A stretch of DNA of 64,000 bases from Crotophaga sulcirostris. Lineage: Eukaryota; Chordata; Aves; Cuculiformes; Crotophagidae. The translations under genes and the position numbers were made by a program. Positions within the stretch are counted from its first letter, which is position 1. Each line of letters opens with the position of its first letter. The notes under the pieces were generated by a model. That model worked only from the letters and a program-made list of their open reading frames with translations. It was not told the origin of the DNA and made no database searches. The stretch spans positions 836,501-900,500 of the forward strand of contig VYZB01000116.1 of the NCBI GenBank assembly GCA_013397455.1, in the 5' to 3' direction. This document shows positions 1 through 18,490 of this stretch, in pieces.

Positions 1-150
1 TAAGTAGAGTTTAATGTTAACAATACTCATTTATCCTTGGATGTTGAAGGACTTTTTAGCATCACCAATTGCCACGAAAAAAGTGGTATTGAAGGATCAT
101 CCGATTCACACCTCAATAATCAGCATGAAGTGCCTGGAAAAAATGGGTAG
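1..150 (+). other. Upstream KLHL29 intron, left edge
   Basis: AT-rich intronic DNA between the window edge and the first CR1 fragment. I see no coding or repeat signal in it. Confidence 0.5.
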
Positions 151-360
151 CATAGAATAGAATCAGAGAATCAGAAAACCACTGTGGTTAGAAAAGACCT
201 CTAAGATCATCGAGTCCAACTGTCAGCCCAACAACAATATTCCTACTAAACCATGTCCCCAAGTCCCATGTCTGCATGTTTTTTGAACATGTCCAGGGAT
301 GGAGACTCCTCCACTTCCCTGGGTAACATAGCACAGTTTTGGCAGGCCACAGTGCCATTA
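151..360 (-). mobile_element. CR1 LINE 3' fragment, minus strand
   Basis: The + strand begins with a degenerate ATAGAATAGAATCAGAGAATC array, followed by GACCTCTAAGATCATCGAGT and later GGGATGGAGACTCCTCC. These are the reverse complement of the CR1 3' untranslated region and its terminal octamer-like repeats, so the element's 3' end is at 151. It is 5'-truncated, as usual for CR1, and diverged. The right-hand limit is uncertain by about 20 bases. Confidence 0.85.
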
Positions 361-2639
361 GCCACAGCTATACCATTATCTATTTTACTTTAAATTGTAT
401 GGCAGTGGACAGCAAAGTATGCCTAATAGCCATTTGCTAGATTTATAGCTTGGTATGTGATGTGCTTGCCATAAATCTTTTAGAAGGATGATGGCTGAAG
501 TAGCTGGAGCATTCATGCTAGTCCACGAATCAGTTCTGCCGAAGGAACACAGGAGCACTGGGCAGCTTCCTACTGGTAGCATGGAGATATAGGAACAAAA
601 TGAGCAGGAATACTTTGGTATAAAATCTACAGAGCGGAAAAAAAGGAGAAAATGGTGACTGCATTTCCAGAAAAAACATATATTAGCACTCTATTGTAAA
701 TCAAATTAAATGACCGCTCAACTGCCTGATCCTACACTGAACTTCTTGTGTTGTTAAAGCTATGAATCTGAATGGAAGCAAGGTTGCATCTTGAGACTTC
801 ATTCCCAAAAAGGATCTGCCAGTCATGTCTGATCGGAACAGCTTGGTGAATGTTTAGCTTCTTTTAAGAACCAACTGGGAGATTGATGGGTTCGAGCTGT
901 TTTTGCACAGACTTGTTTGAGTCTTAAAATGCATTTTCATCTGTCTGCACAGAAAAAAAGGATTTTAATAAGAACCATTGAGATACATGATTTTGGATTA
1001 AAAGGGAATGCAGTATAATTTTTTTAGTATTTTTTACTGTGGAATACATTTGTGTTTCTCCCGCACAACCCAAATTTTTAACAAGACCAGAGCAATTACA
1101 GCAATAGCCAGTTTTTAGATGTTATCTTGTATGTAGGAAAAGGGATGGATTATTAAAGTGTATAGCCTCTTTGACAGATGCAGCGCTCTAATCCTGTTTT
1201 TCACATCTTAATTTTAGTAACTGCATAACTTACCTTCATAAGATGCTCTTAATTGAACATTTCAATAGAATTTGAATAAAGTCTTAATATATCTGGGATT
1301 CCTCCTCCACTCCTTTAAAAGATGATGTGGAATTTATTAGTCTTAATGTACATATCCCAGAGCTAATTGTTTTATCTTGTAAGTCAGTTTATCCTCATCT
1401 TTTATATGGCTTTCACTTTCAGATTTAAAGAATAAATAAATTCTTGATTGAGAAGTCTCTCTTGTTTTGCAGTAGAAAAAGGGGGGCAGCTTTATAAATT
1501 TAAAAGGATTTTTAGTTCTTTTTTAATTATTTACAAACGCTGAGTTAAAGGACAGTGGAGTTTAAATTATGCATTAAATTAGCATTTTACTGATGGAAGA
1601 CTCTCGTAGAAGACTGAGATTTTAAAATTGTTATGAGCCAAATTCAGCCACAATTTAATAGCTCGATTGATGATATGAACTTAAGGCAGTGATAAATCTG
1701 GATGTATAAGGTGATTTTTCTTTTTTTCTTTGAAAGGTAAGCATGCTGTTTCTACAGTACTGACTGTCCTTTTGTTTGAGAATTGACCGAGTATACTTTG
1801 ATCCTTTTTTTAGAAAAAGGGTTCTCTGTTCTCACTTAAAGAAAGCTTCCTAAGACCTGGATCATATTATGGAAACTAAAGTGAGCACACAAAAGTGCTT
1901 GTTAGAAAGTGAAATTTATGTGCAAACTAAATGTGCCCTTGATGATAGCCTTATTGATCAATCCAAGTTAATAAATCAGTAATATCATGCAGCACTGTTC
2001 AACACTCCCAGACTTGTCTTGGTTTCTCTTTTTTTTCTTTTTTTTATGTGCCTGCTGTGTAGGCAGAGAACATGCACTTTCCTGCCACGGAGCGTATACT
2101 ACAATTGAAACGCAGAATTCAGAGGGCTTGAATGTAAAATGTTGGCATCCAGTACAACAAAAGGGAACTTCTATAAAAGTAACTTAAGACTGGATTTGCA
2201 GCCTAAAGTGACCCATCTTTTGTTTTACAAGTATTCCTCTCTTTATTTCTAATGTTTTAGACCCTGATCCAGAATGAAATTCAGTGTGCTGTTTGGATAA
2301 TTAAAAGAAATCCCTGGGAAATCTGGGACAAAAATGCCATATTGAATGGCTTCTGAACCTATCAATGGCCATCATTTGCATTCAAGATAAATGTTTAGTT
2401 TTCAAGCAGTCTACCATTAGGTCATTGTTCAGTAGCTTTGTCAGTACACAAGGGTTACATCCTTTGTATGCCCTTGGGATTCTGGTCTGACAAGCACTTA
2501 TTCCATTATTAGCCATATTTCCTTTTACCCTCTGACAAAAAGCACTTATGATGAACTGGACTTGTCTGCCTCTGCCATGGGATGCCTGCAGGATCTCCAA
2601 GAGCCCTCTTCCATTGCATAGTGCATGTTCTCTGTAGTA
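361..2639 (+). other. Upstream intron, no gene seen
   Basis: AT-rich intronic sequence with several T/A homopolymer tracts, including a T/C run around 2021-2047. The ORFs present are short, lack family resemblance and have no paired splice sites that I can defend. Confidence 0.55.
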
Positions 2640-2912
2640 CGTGCTGCTGCGTTGTTCCTGATGTTGCGCGTTTTCCTCCTTTGGGAGATGGTTTTGCATT
2701 TGTAGCTTTGCTCTGATTTGGGGTTGATCTGCATGCCGACCGTGTTAGCAGAAGAGATTCTGCTCAGGCTAAAGTGGGGCTTCTGTGCTCGAACCCAGTG
2801 TCGTGCGCTGATGTCCCTGGTGTCCTGGAGCAGCAAGTGTCGCAGCCGGGACCTCGGTTCGATACCTCAGCTCCGTTCCCTGATGTTCTCGCTGAGAAAC
2901 GAAGGCAGCTGG
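2640..2912 (+). other. CpG-enriched patch with candidate cassette or alternative exon (2706-2912)
   Basis: About 16 CpGs fall within 2640-2901 inside otherwise CpG-poor intron. A TTTTGCATTTGTAG acceptor-like string ends at 2705, and a near-consensus donor GTGAGT starts at 2913. The 207 nt between them is open in one frame (69 codons, first ATG at 2733) and ends in phase 0, which matches the phase-0 start of the KLHL29 exon at 9127. The peptide (for example KCRSRDLGSIPQLRSLMFSL) matches nothing I know. The acceptor's pyrimidine tract is only moderate, and a chance open frame or an old tRNA-derived repeat (GGTTCGATACC at 2856-2866 resembles a pol III B box) would explain it as well. Confidence 0.25.
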
Positions 2913-5900
2913 GTGAGTACCTGAGCCTCTGCTGGTAAAATTTGCCAAGACAGAATACAAAGTGCCATTTATGAAGTGCTCTTATCATTCCATGGTCCCT
3001 CATTCATTCCCACATAATGCTGAGCACCTGCCTGGAGCACTGGTGTGAGAGCAGTGGTTGTCCTGGGCAGTGCCACCAGAAAGAAACAGATATCACTTAT
3101 GGTCAATTCACAACCTTCTTCTATCCCATCTCTATCCCATCTTTCTCCCCACTTTTCCATATCCTCATTCCTCCTATTGCCTCCACAGGCCTGCAGCCAA
3201 TGTGGATAGGGAACCTTAAAAAGGTTAATGAAAAAGTATCAGTTGACCTATTCCCAGCAGGAAGTTATCTCCCATTACATTGTCATAGCTTGGAAATTTG
3301 ACTGATTGCTTTATTTGGGAGGGTAACAAAGGCAGAAATACAAATGAGGTGGCAAAGAGGCTCAGTCCAGGAAAGATGGGGCTGGTGTTGGTGGGGGGAA
3401 GAAGCTGAACATGTTTATACATCTGCCTTCTTAGCAGCTCAATAACGGGCTGGTGAGAAGCTCCACTATGCACAGAGCTGAGATCAGGGCTGGTAAAGGC
3501 AGTTTTACTGTGCCTGTCTGGGACGTGGACCCTGCTGCTCTCATGGGTTTCTCCAAGCCTGTGTCATTAACCACAAGGTGGGGGGTGTCTTTAAATCCTC
3601 TGAAAAGCAGGAGTGGATGCAGACTGTACCCCGCTGCTAAGCCGTGTGTCTCACCTGGAGGCTATACCTCAGTGCTTCAGAGCTCACACTGGCTGGTCGC
3701 TCGTTGCTGTATGGTTTTTAAGATGCCAGTATTGAATTATTCTCTCCACTTGAGAGGGAACTGAGACTTCTTTTGTCTTTTATGCAGGATGGAAACATTT
3801 TTCCTATGAGCTAACTGTATCATTCTCTTCCTCACTGCTCCCACGTTAGCTTTGGAAAGAGAAAAACAGCGCTGTGTCATCGCAGAATTGCCTGGTGATG
3901 GGATCTGTAAGGCAGATGAGTTCTCTCCACCCATGAGCAAGTTCTTGAATGAAGTTTTACTGCAGGACAGCTTATTCTGTTCCTCTTGCAAGCTGACCTG
4001 TCGATATCTCTTAGATTATTAATGCATTACAATACAGCCCTCCCCTAAAACAACAGTTTAATTTCTGTAACCCACTCCAACAACCGGTGCTAGGGAGATA
4101 TTGCCATCATGATTGTAACTTTAAAAGCTCTGCATCTGTCCTTTAGAGCTTCTTTGGCCACAGACTAGATTCAGAAATATCCTGTCCAGCACGGTGTAGG
4201 ACTTTACCCCAGATGAAGATCTGTGTGGTTGTGATTTTACATGAATGCCACATGCACACAAATAATACCTGTTTCATGCAATATTTAGCAGTGTGAACTA
4301 CAAATTAGACCATAAACTCTTTGGTGCAGAGACCACTGAGCTTTTTAGAGCACCAGACACGTTCAGGTTTAAAATGCAACCAGGGCCACCAGTCATTACT
4401 TGTTAGAGCGAGGTGTAGCTAACAGCTTTAAAAGGAATTCCCTCATTAAATTGAAGTTGCTTTTACCCATGACAGGCCATAAAACCTGAGTCCGTGGGAG
4501 GGAATGTTTGCCTCCATGCATGCGTGTGTCTTAGCCTTTTTATTTTCAATAGGAAGAGAAAATAGAGTGGGTTGCATATTGGATACATTATCTTGGTATT
4601 AAGCTGCCATTCCCAATCTCTTTTGGATAATTGGAACAGAGAATCGCTACTTCTCATCCATCACTTTAAATGAAGGCCTTAGTAAAATAATTTTGGTCGC
4701 TGGGAGCCACAAATAGGATCCCTCTATCCAGATTAGTTCTTTTTTGCTCATGAAACTGTTTGAATAGGTCTTAGCACTGTGAGCTATAGCAGGATGTATG
4801 TCAGCAGTTTTACAAGCCTTGGGGGAAAGTGCTCAAATGTGTTTATAAGGACCTCCCAGGAAGTTCTTGGTGTTGTTGAGGCTGGGAAAATTGTATTGGA
4901 ATTTTTGTTGCTGGATTTTGGTTGTTGTTGAGGTAGGTTTTTTTTAATTCCACTAACATACTCTGTAATGCTTGGTAGTAGTGCAGTAGATTTTATCCTT
5001 CCATTGAAGTAAAAAAAGGTCTTACTAAAAGTGTAGGTCTTATTTCATCAATTTGTAAAGCTTTGGACTTAAAGTCAGAATTAGTAGTAGCTATGCCTCC
5101 TGAACACCTACTAGTAACCATGTAAAGTGATGCAGTATAGACTGAATCACTAATTCCTAATCTTTAGCACCAGCTGATAGCTGTGAACTTGCGAACTTTC
5201 TTGTGGATATTCTGCAAAGCCCCATGAATCTGAAGGTTTTTAATGTTTTAATTTAATAAGGTTCAGTGGACCAGCTGTACACCAATTACTGTTGCCTATG
5301 GGCCATGGTTTATGACTGTTTGAGCTACAAAAAATCGACAACCTGGCAACTTGTCTGTGTTAGTCTCATGTAATTCTGAAATTGTTCCATCTTGCTCCGT
5401 TCTGCCTGTACATCTGTATTGCAGTTAATTTCCTTAAAACCGGGAGATTGCTCACTGCTGGAGTTCAAAGTGGCAGGCATGAGGTGAAACACAAGCTTCA
5501 ACTGAAAATTTTATTTGATCTTAATCGTTATTTCAAACAAAAGTGGAAAAAAAGCCCTCAGATTTGAATTTGGGGTACTCTGCCTGTGACAAAGAACACA
5601 GATTGAGCGTTTTAGGGGTGCTACAAAGATGATGATGATTGCTTTAGTAATCTTTTTAGTCTGCCATGAATTTCAGGCAATTAAATAGCCAGTGCTGCTG
5701 GTGACTAGCCAGGCTTCAACAGACCTTTTAGAAACCTTCTTGTCTTTTCATGTAAATAGGCATCTTAAAACGTATACCCAGCAGATTTTGTAATGCCTTT
5801 CCTTTTTTCATATGTTTCATGTTTAATTCAAACAAGCATCTGACATGAAAGCTAAAGATAAAAGTGTAACATAGTACAATTAGTTTCTGTGAAGTCTGTG

Positions 5901-6165
5901 GATCACTAATGGAACACATCTTTTCACCCTGCAAAACAAGCATAATACAGACCATTTTTTGGTCATTTGTGTTGTACATAAAAAGCAAATACAGTGCTGC
6001 CATGTGCCTGAGCGCATGGGCAGAAAGTTCCTTGTTTTGGTAACACTGGAAATAATTTTCCTTTCCAATACACAAATCAGTACCTGCTGCAATCGGATCA
6101 GAGACATGCAACACTTGGAGTTTAACCCGTCATGTATTAAGATAAATTACATCACAGACCAGAAG
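2913..6165 (+). other. Upstream intron, no gene seen
   Basis: Mixed-composition intron. Several reading frames of 60-128 codons occur, on both strands and overlapping each other, without recognisable domains. No CR1 or other repeat was recognised in this stretch. Confidence 0.5.
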
Positions 6166-6181
6166 TATATATATATATATT
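6166..6181. repeat. (TA)8 microsatellite
   Basis: Eight uninterrupted TA units followed by an A run. Likely polymorphic between individuals. Confidence 0.95.
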
Positions 6182-9094
6182 AAAAAAAGTTCAATAGCTA
6201 TTTTTCTGTTTCCACCACCATTATTGTCTTTACTGTGTTTCATGAATACGTGTTTTGATTTCATACCAACTAATCTCTAGCTCTTTGTGATCAAATAAAG
6301 GCAAGCTCAGGAGTACAGTTTGAAAGCAATGTGCTGTATTTAAATCCACTCAGCCTCTGAGAAGCAGGGTTTGTGAGCATATTAATGAAAAAAAAAATTG
6401 GGAAAAAATAGCATTTTTTGGAAGTGGAGGAGTAGCATTGATTGACAGTAAACCTGCAAACCTCTTTCCCCTTTATGAATGCTCAAAGCCTATAATTTAG
6501 TTTTAGATTCAGGTGCAAACTGCACCAGTTTCAAATGTGTCTGATCTGGTGCTCTAGTTTTTTGGAAAGCTAGCTTTCCATTGCAAGATAGGCAATGGGA
6601 TTTTTGTAGGATTTAGGAGAGCTATGTCACATACTCTCTTTCTTACCCATTCTGTACAGAACATATGGGTTCTTTTAAAATTATAGCATGTGTGTGGTTC
6701 TGTATTATTTAAGGTACAGGAATTTTTTTTCTTTATTTAGATCGACACTGTTTTAAAGCAGCTTGGAGATGTAACAAAGTTACACAAGATGCTGCACATC
6801 TTGACAGTGCCACACAATAATCAGAAGTATGTATTTCAAACCCACTTACAAGACGCAGTTCATACAACAAAGAAGTGCAACACACAGGTGCCACGTGTGG
6901 AACATGGGTGGCATGATTTGAGTCTTAAATACTCCTGTCCATCTTTGACGATTCATAAAAATGCCCAGTTCTTTATATGGCTTTTGCTGTTTTCTAAAGC
7001 TTTGCTTTGGGATAAATAATAATGCTTCTGTGGGAAGTATCTTACCTGATTTATAGGCAGAGAATGCTGGTGGTGCTTTTTTCCCCCTTTTTTCCACTGC
7101 AGAGTGCTTTGACCACTGTTAAACAGTTTAGCTAGATCCAAAGGGATACAGCCAACATGAACTGGTAGAACACCAACAGTGTTATATCCTCTTGTGTCAA
7201 AGACTTTGTAAAATGTAAAAGATAAAGGTATTCAGATTAGGCCTTTTCTCAGAGTAGTTTATAAAGAGAAAGCATTTCAAAACTGAGATTTTTTTCTTCC
7301 CCTTCTTTGCCTTGAAGACAACAGAAGCAATCTTAAAGCTCTTGCTTGTCTGCATGTCCTCTCTTTTTGCCTTCCCTGACTCATTTTTATGTTGCAAAGG
7401 TTGTAGAAGGTTTGAAAAGTTAAGAAAATTCAAATGCTGGGGGCAGAAGGTTGAATTTAAAACCTCGATAGCATCGTCCTCATTGATAGTAGAATAAAAA
7501 CAAAAAAGAAACGGTTAAAGTGTGTTTTTTTTAAAAAGTATAAACTGCTGCATCTTAAAAAAAATAAAAAAGAAAAGAAAAATTAATTTGGACACAAGCT
7601 GAAAATTCTCACTTCCAGATTTCATGCAAAATAAGACATTAAGAATCGTATTTCCTTGTGACCATCTGCATTTAACAAAATATAGCATTTGTAGTGGGGA
7701 AAATATTTCCATTGTGGCTTCTGGGAGCTAAGAGAGCAACATAGCAAAAAACCTACCCTCCATCAAGATCTGCATCCAGGACTCCTGACTCCCAAAGCCC
7801 AAGGTGGATGAAGCTCAGGTGGAAAAGGGAGTGGGTGACAGATGTCAGAGGCATTTGCATGAAGGAGCCTTTTGAGCAGGGCAGAAGAGCTGACAGTGGG
7901 GCAGAAGGGAGGGCAGGAAGAAGCCACTGAATGCAGGCACCTCCAGTGGATTTAAAGAGCTGAGAAATGACTGATGGGCTTGGGAAGGTGTGCATGTGTT
8001 TGTAGGGGGCATAAATGGGTTTGATAATGACTTCTTTTCATGGGGTGACTGAGGTACTGGTGATGGGAAAAAAAAGGCTGCTGATGCTGACAGAGATTTC
8101 ATTGGTACTACGTGACCCAGGGCATTTATGGAGCCACTGTACCCCCGTCTCAGAGCTAAATTACTTTCCAGATGGAAGGCAAACAAGCGGTCGCTCAGAC
8201 TGGTCTCCTGTTCTTTATGGCTTCAGTCCTCAATACTCATTCAGCACTAGGCAGCTGGTTCCGTTTTCTTGGTATAGAGGTTCTGACACCAGTAAAAACA
8301 AAACAAAAAAACTTTTAATCTTCCAGCAATGAAATACGCTGCTGAGTTAAATAAACGAGACCTGTTGGAGCAGCCTTGTTTTCTACAGACCTTTTCTCAG
8401 CAAAGGCATGGTTGTTTGTGAACAACTCCTCAAGCTGCAGGGGGGCTGGCTTAGCCTTTAAATTCATGTGATGGTTTTATCAAGAAATCTCTTTCAGATC
8501 ATATCCCCTTTGATGATTAGTCAGCCCCAATACTTCCCCTACTTTACAGTTATTTTAACATCTCTGAAGAACTGCCAACATACCCACTTCAGCAGCCAAT
8601 GATTGTTATGCTGCTTTTTTTTATTGGCATTCAATTTTAAGGGTTGACAGACAGTAAATTCTAAGACTTTTCTTTACTGTTCTACAGTAATTTGTCCTAT
8701 GGTTGTAAATAAGTCTCTCTTGTTCTGCCTTCTGCTAAACAAAACTCACCATTTTTGGAAGAAACTGAGCAAACAAAATTGTTGCTTTTTATGTAAGCTA
8801 TGACTGAATGGTTATTACCATATGTGGTGTGTTTTGGTTTTTTTCAAGGCAAAAGAAGGAAATAATTTCTGAAAGTGCTAGTTTGTTGTGGATTTTTTTA
8901 AAGGTGGACCTATTAAATCTCCTGAAGTATTTTTTTTTGAAGTATATTGCGTTTTCCATACAGACATGTCATGCAAACCTGGAGAAGAATAATATTTAAA
9001 GATTTCAGGATATCCTCTTGGACTATAACAAACAAAAAAACAAGAAAGCTACTAGCTATGAGGAACAGTAATTATTCCCAATAGTCTAAACACT
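6182..9094 (+). other. Upstream intron, no gene seen
   Basis: AT-rich intron with A/T homopolymer tracts around 7527-7580. The segment 7753-8000 is somewhat more GC-rich and purine-rich, with open frames on the minus strand, but has no splice or domain support. The initiator-methionine exon of KLHL29 was searched for by its expected basic, Arg/His/Trp-rich start and not found. Confidence 0.5.
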
Positions 9095-9126
9095 TTTTAT
9101 TCTGTATTTTTCTCTCTCTTTGGTAG
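9095..9126 (+). other. KLHL29: 3' splice site of KLHL29 exon at 9127
   Basis: A T/C-rich tract (TTTTTCTCTCTCTTTGGTAG at its end) gives a strong acceptor immediately before the conserved KLHL29 coding block. Its terminal TAG is an in-frame stop for unspliced reading. Confidence 0.85.
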
Positions 9127-15500
<6,374 letters not shown>

Positions 15501-15580
15501 GTTTTCAGTTCTCTGCCTTACACTAGTATATACAGGCTGTGTAACCTTAGGAAAATCTCCCTTATTTTTGTATCCATAGG
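15501..15580 (+). repeat. MIR/CORE-SINE-like remnant, plus strand
   Basis: The string CTCTGCCTTACACTAG followed by GGCTGTGTAACCTTAGGAAA and a pyrimidine-rich stretch follows the order of the MIR consensus (CTCTGCCAC...TAGCTGTGTGACCTTGGGCAA...CTC). It is heavily diverged, as expected for an ancient amniote SINE. Judged by eye only. Confidence 0.4.
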
Positions 15581-15583
15581 TAT

Positions 15584-15690
15584 ATATAAGTAGATAGATT
15601 ATACAAAATTATAGATATAGAATCTTACATGGAATTTTAGTGTGTGTGTGTACAAATATATACATGTATATATGAATATATATGCATATA
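15584..15690. repeat. AT/GT simple-repeat tract
   Basis: Interrupted alternating TA/ATA units surround a (TG)5 run at 15641-15650 and continue as TATACATGTATATATG-type sequence to 15690. Alternating purine-pyrimidine DNA of this kind is prone to slippage and cruciform formation. Confidence 0.8.
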
Positions 15691-15907
15691 GTTGTGGGGA
15701 AGAAAGTCTACTATAGAAATAATAATCCATTCTGTCTCCTATTTCTTGTAGGAGGATTAGGTTATCAAGGAGGTCTGTTAGTGCTGTACGTGCTTCTTAC
15801 TGTGTTTTCCTTAAGATAGTCTTGATGTTATGGGGCAGCCCAAATGGTACCAAGATGACTAGTAATGGTTTGTAAGCTCAACTTGGTAATGACACATAAG
15901 AGTTCAC

Positions 15908-16132
15908 AAAATCATGGAATGGTTGAAGTTGGAAGGGACCTCTGGAGTTTTTCTGGTCCAACCCTCCCTGCTCAAGCAGGGACACCTAGAACTGTTTGCC
16001 CGGGACCGTGTCCAGATGACTTCTGAATATCTCCAAGGATGGAGACTCCGCAATGTCTCTGGGCAGGTGCTCGGTCAGTCTCACAGTAAGAATGTATTTC
16101 CTTACGTTCCGAGAGAACCTCCTGTGTTTCAG
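15908..16132 (-). mobile_element. CR1 LINE 3' fragment, minus strand
   Basis: The + strand reads AATCATGGAATGGTTGAAGT, GGAAGGGACCTCTGGAG, GGTCCAACCCTCCCTGCTCA, then a segment on stepwise degradation of the consensus through CCAAGGATGGAGACTCCGCA to AACCTCCTGTGTTTCAG. This is the reverse complement of a typical avian CR1 3' end. The element is 5'-truncated and moderately diverged. A 93-codon frame across it is a by-product. Confidence 0.92.
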
Positions 16133-18490
16133 AATAATCTTAACAGAATTCCAAAGTTCATGAGGGTATCTAAGCCATCACTTGAGCAAGACTGAAATAC
16201 ATTTCACCTTTTTGCACTCCAGGTGGAGTGTTTTCAGTAATTTCTGCCCTATCTTTTAATGTCACTGTTGGTCAGGTCATGATAGACAGTGATTTAGTGC
16301 ACTAAAGAGTCAAAGAAGACTTGTAGTAATCCTAGAACATTGCCTTGCTAAACGCACAGCATAAAGAAGGTCATTGAATTCTCTTTTGATTGACAACTCT
16401 CAGTGACTTGAGATTTCCAAGTTTCAACTGGAGCAGGAGCCTCTCACCACTACCAATATTTTATGAGGGTTATTGTAAAATAGAAGTGTAGGATTGTTAA
16501 AGTATGTTAAAACTCCCTGAAAGTGCTCTTAAGAGTCATCTGCTCCATGCTGGGGCTTTTCTATACCTGGGGTTTTTTTCAAATAAGCACCAGTTTTGCA
16601 GCTGTAGTTCATCCGTTCTTGAAAGGATAGAGCTGAAGAACTTTGGTTTTACTCTGTTATGTGGTATTATGTCGTCACTTGCAGATCCACTTAGGTTGTT
16701 AGACAATGATACATTTGAAGATGTCTTCAGTTTCTTCCTGCCCTGAAATCTAAGTCATGGTAGGCTTAGAACATGGTTTCTTGACAGATACACTTTTGTC
16801 CATGACAGTGGCTGTTAAATGCATTCAAAATAAGTCTGAGAGGTGGCAGAGTTTTGTTGAATTACTATTTTCTCTACCATCTGCACACCACTATACTCAA
16901 CAAAGTGCAAAATGTCTTAGGGGCTGGTTGAGGACCAAAATCTAGGCTCCCTTTTGGCACAAAATAAGTGGCAACTCTTTTTAAATACAGTTTAAATTTC
17001 CAGGCAAGCTAGGTGTCCATCCATTCAAATGCTGTTCAAAAAATCCCTTGCAGAGAGCTGAAACTGCATTTGGATGTTCTGAAAGTTATTAATTGTCCAA
17101 AATACATGCAGAGTCTCTGTTCCCCTTTCAGAACTCCTTATATTTAATTTCTTATTTCTCTGACCTTTTCTTCCCTTGGTCCTCTGTTTTGTTCAGTTCC
17201 TGAGACATATTTCAATGCAACCGTCGTCTGCATCCAAACCTTTGGATGCAACAGAAAATATCTGTTCTCTTCCACATTTTTCTCATATGCCTGGAGCCAC
17301 CTTAGAGCTACCTTTCCTCAATGTTCAGTTCTTTCCAGAAGTTTGGTCTTTCCTTGAATTTCCCACTAAGACTTTTTCCTCCTCACAGCAGGATAATTCT
17401 ACTTATTCTGCTGTTATGACTTAAAAAATGGACAGTCAAGTTATAGCTACTACAGAGAGTCTGCAGAGAGTGGGGACTTAACGCTCTTCACGACTTCACT
17501 GAACAGACTGGGTCCATCAGGAGCCAGACTGTGAGTTTGTTTACGCACTTAAATGTTCTCAAGATGGGCTATTCTGTGATCTCCAGAGATCTCCAGACAG
17601 GTGTATTTATTAAATTGCAAATGATTTTTGGTTTCCCTACAAGAAAGTGGAAATGCTTTTCTTTATTTTTCAGTCAACAGTCCTCTGTGGAGCAATGCCT
17701 GAACACTGAATGAAGAAGAATAATTTCTATCTCACTGCATTCAGAATGAGAATGATTCTGTCCCATGTTAGATTAAAAACAGCTAAACAGCTTTGTGAAA
17801 TATAAACATTTCCAAATAGTGACTTTTCTTACCCTGCTGTGCCTTGAGATTGCTGATGATAAGCTCTGCTGTCCCACAGCGAGGCTGGGCTTTGAGCTGC
17901 AGTCAATAATAATAATAACATGGGATTGCATAAGACATTGCATCTTCAAAATGCTTTTATGGACATAACTTTTTGAAAAAATTAACTGTTTAAATGACTG
18001 ATGTGCATATATAGTAAGACTAAAGATACAGGGACTTTGAAGCAAAAGCAAGAATAGCTGTCAGGAAATGAGTTTTGATGTAAAATCCCACAAAACCGCT
18101 TTTTTCAGATGTCTTCTGTGTTCACTGGGTAGATACTATGAGGAAAGGAATGATTTGTGTTTTTTACGTTCACAAGCATTCGTGATAATGCTTTCTTTTT
18201 TTTTATTTTTTCTTTCATTGTTTAAATAGGAAATAATTTGGGCAACAATTTGAATGGTGCATGCAAGAAATTCTTCCCAGCAATGGACATACTTGATTCT
18301 GTATGTTGGATACCTGTGTATTGTCACAAAGCTATGCTGCTAAGTTTTTTCGGCCCAGTAGGATGGTGAAGATTCTTGCATTCAGTCTGTTTTGTGTTGT
18401 GCATATATTCAGATTTCTAGTTGTACCAAGTGAGGGTAACCAAGGTATTTGTATATAGTTCCATTTTAATATTATTATTTATTATTTAAC
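16133..18490 (+). other. Downstream intron between two CR1 copies
   Basis: AT-rich intron with a short ATA-type trinucleotide run at 17906-17921 and a T run near 18196-18205. A number of plus-strand frames of 60-93 codons are present but none shows a domain or splice context. Confidence 0.5.

Noticed and set aside
2382..2836. Overlapping minus-strand frames of 96-105 codons near the CpG-enriched patch
   Set aside because: Two different frames overlap, with no resemblance to known proteins and no splice sites on that strand that I could defend.
2856..2866. tRNA B-box-like GGTTCGATACC
   Set aside because: The flanking bases do not form a proper T stem and no cloverleaf or correctly spaced A box is present, so no tRNA gene is called.
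5728..6114. A 128-codon minus-strand frame
   Set aside because: It overlaps a second frame on the same strand, contains no recognisable domain and lies in AT-rich intron; consistent with chance.
15914..16195. A 93-codon + strand frame
   Set aside because: It is antisense to the CR1 3' untranslated region and is explained by that repeat.
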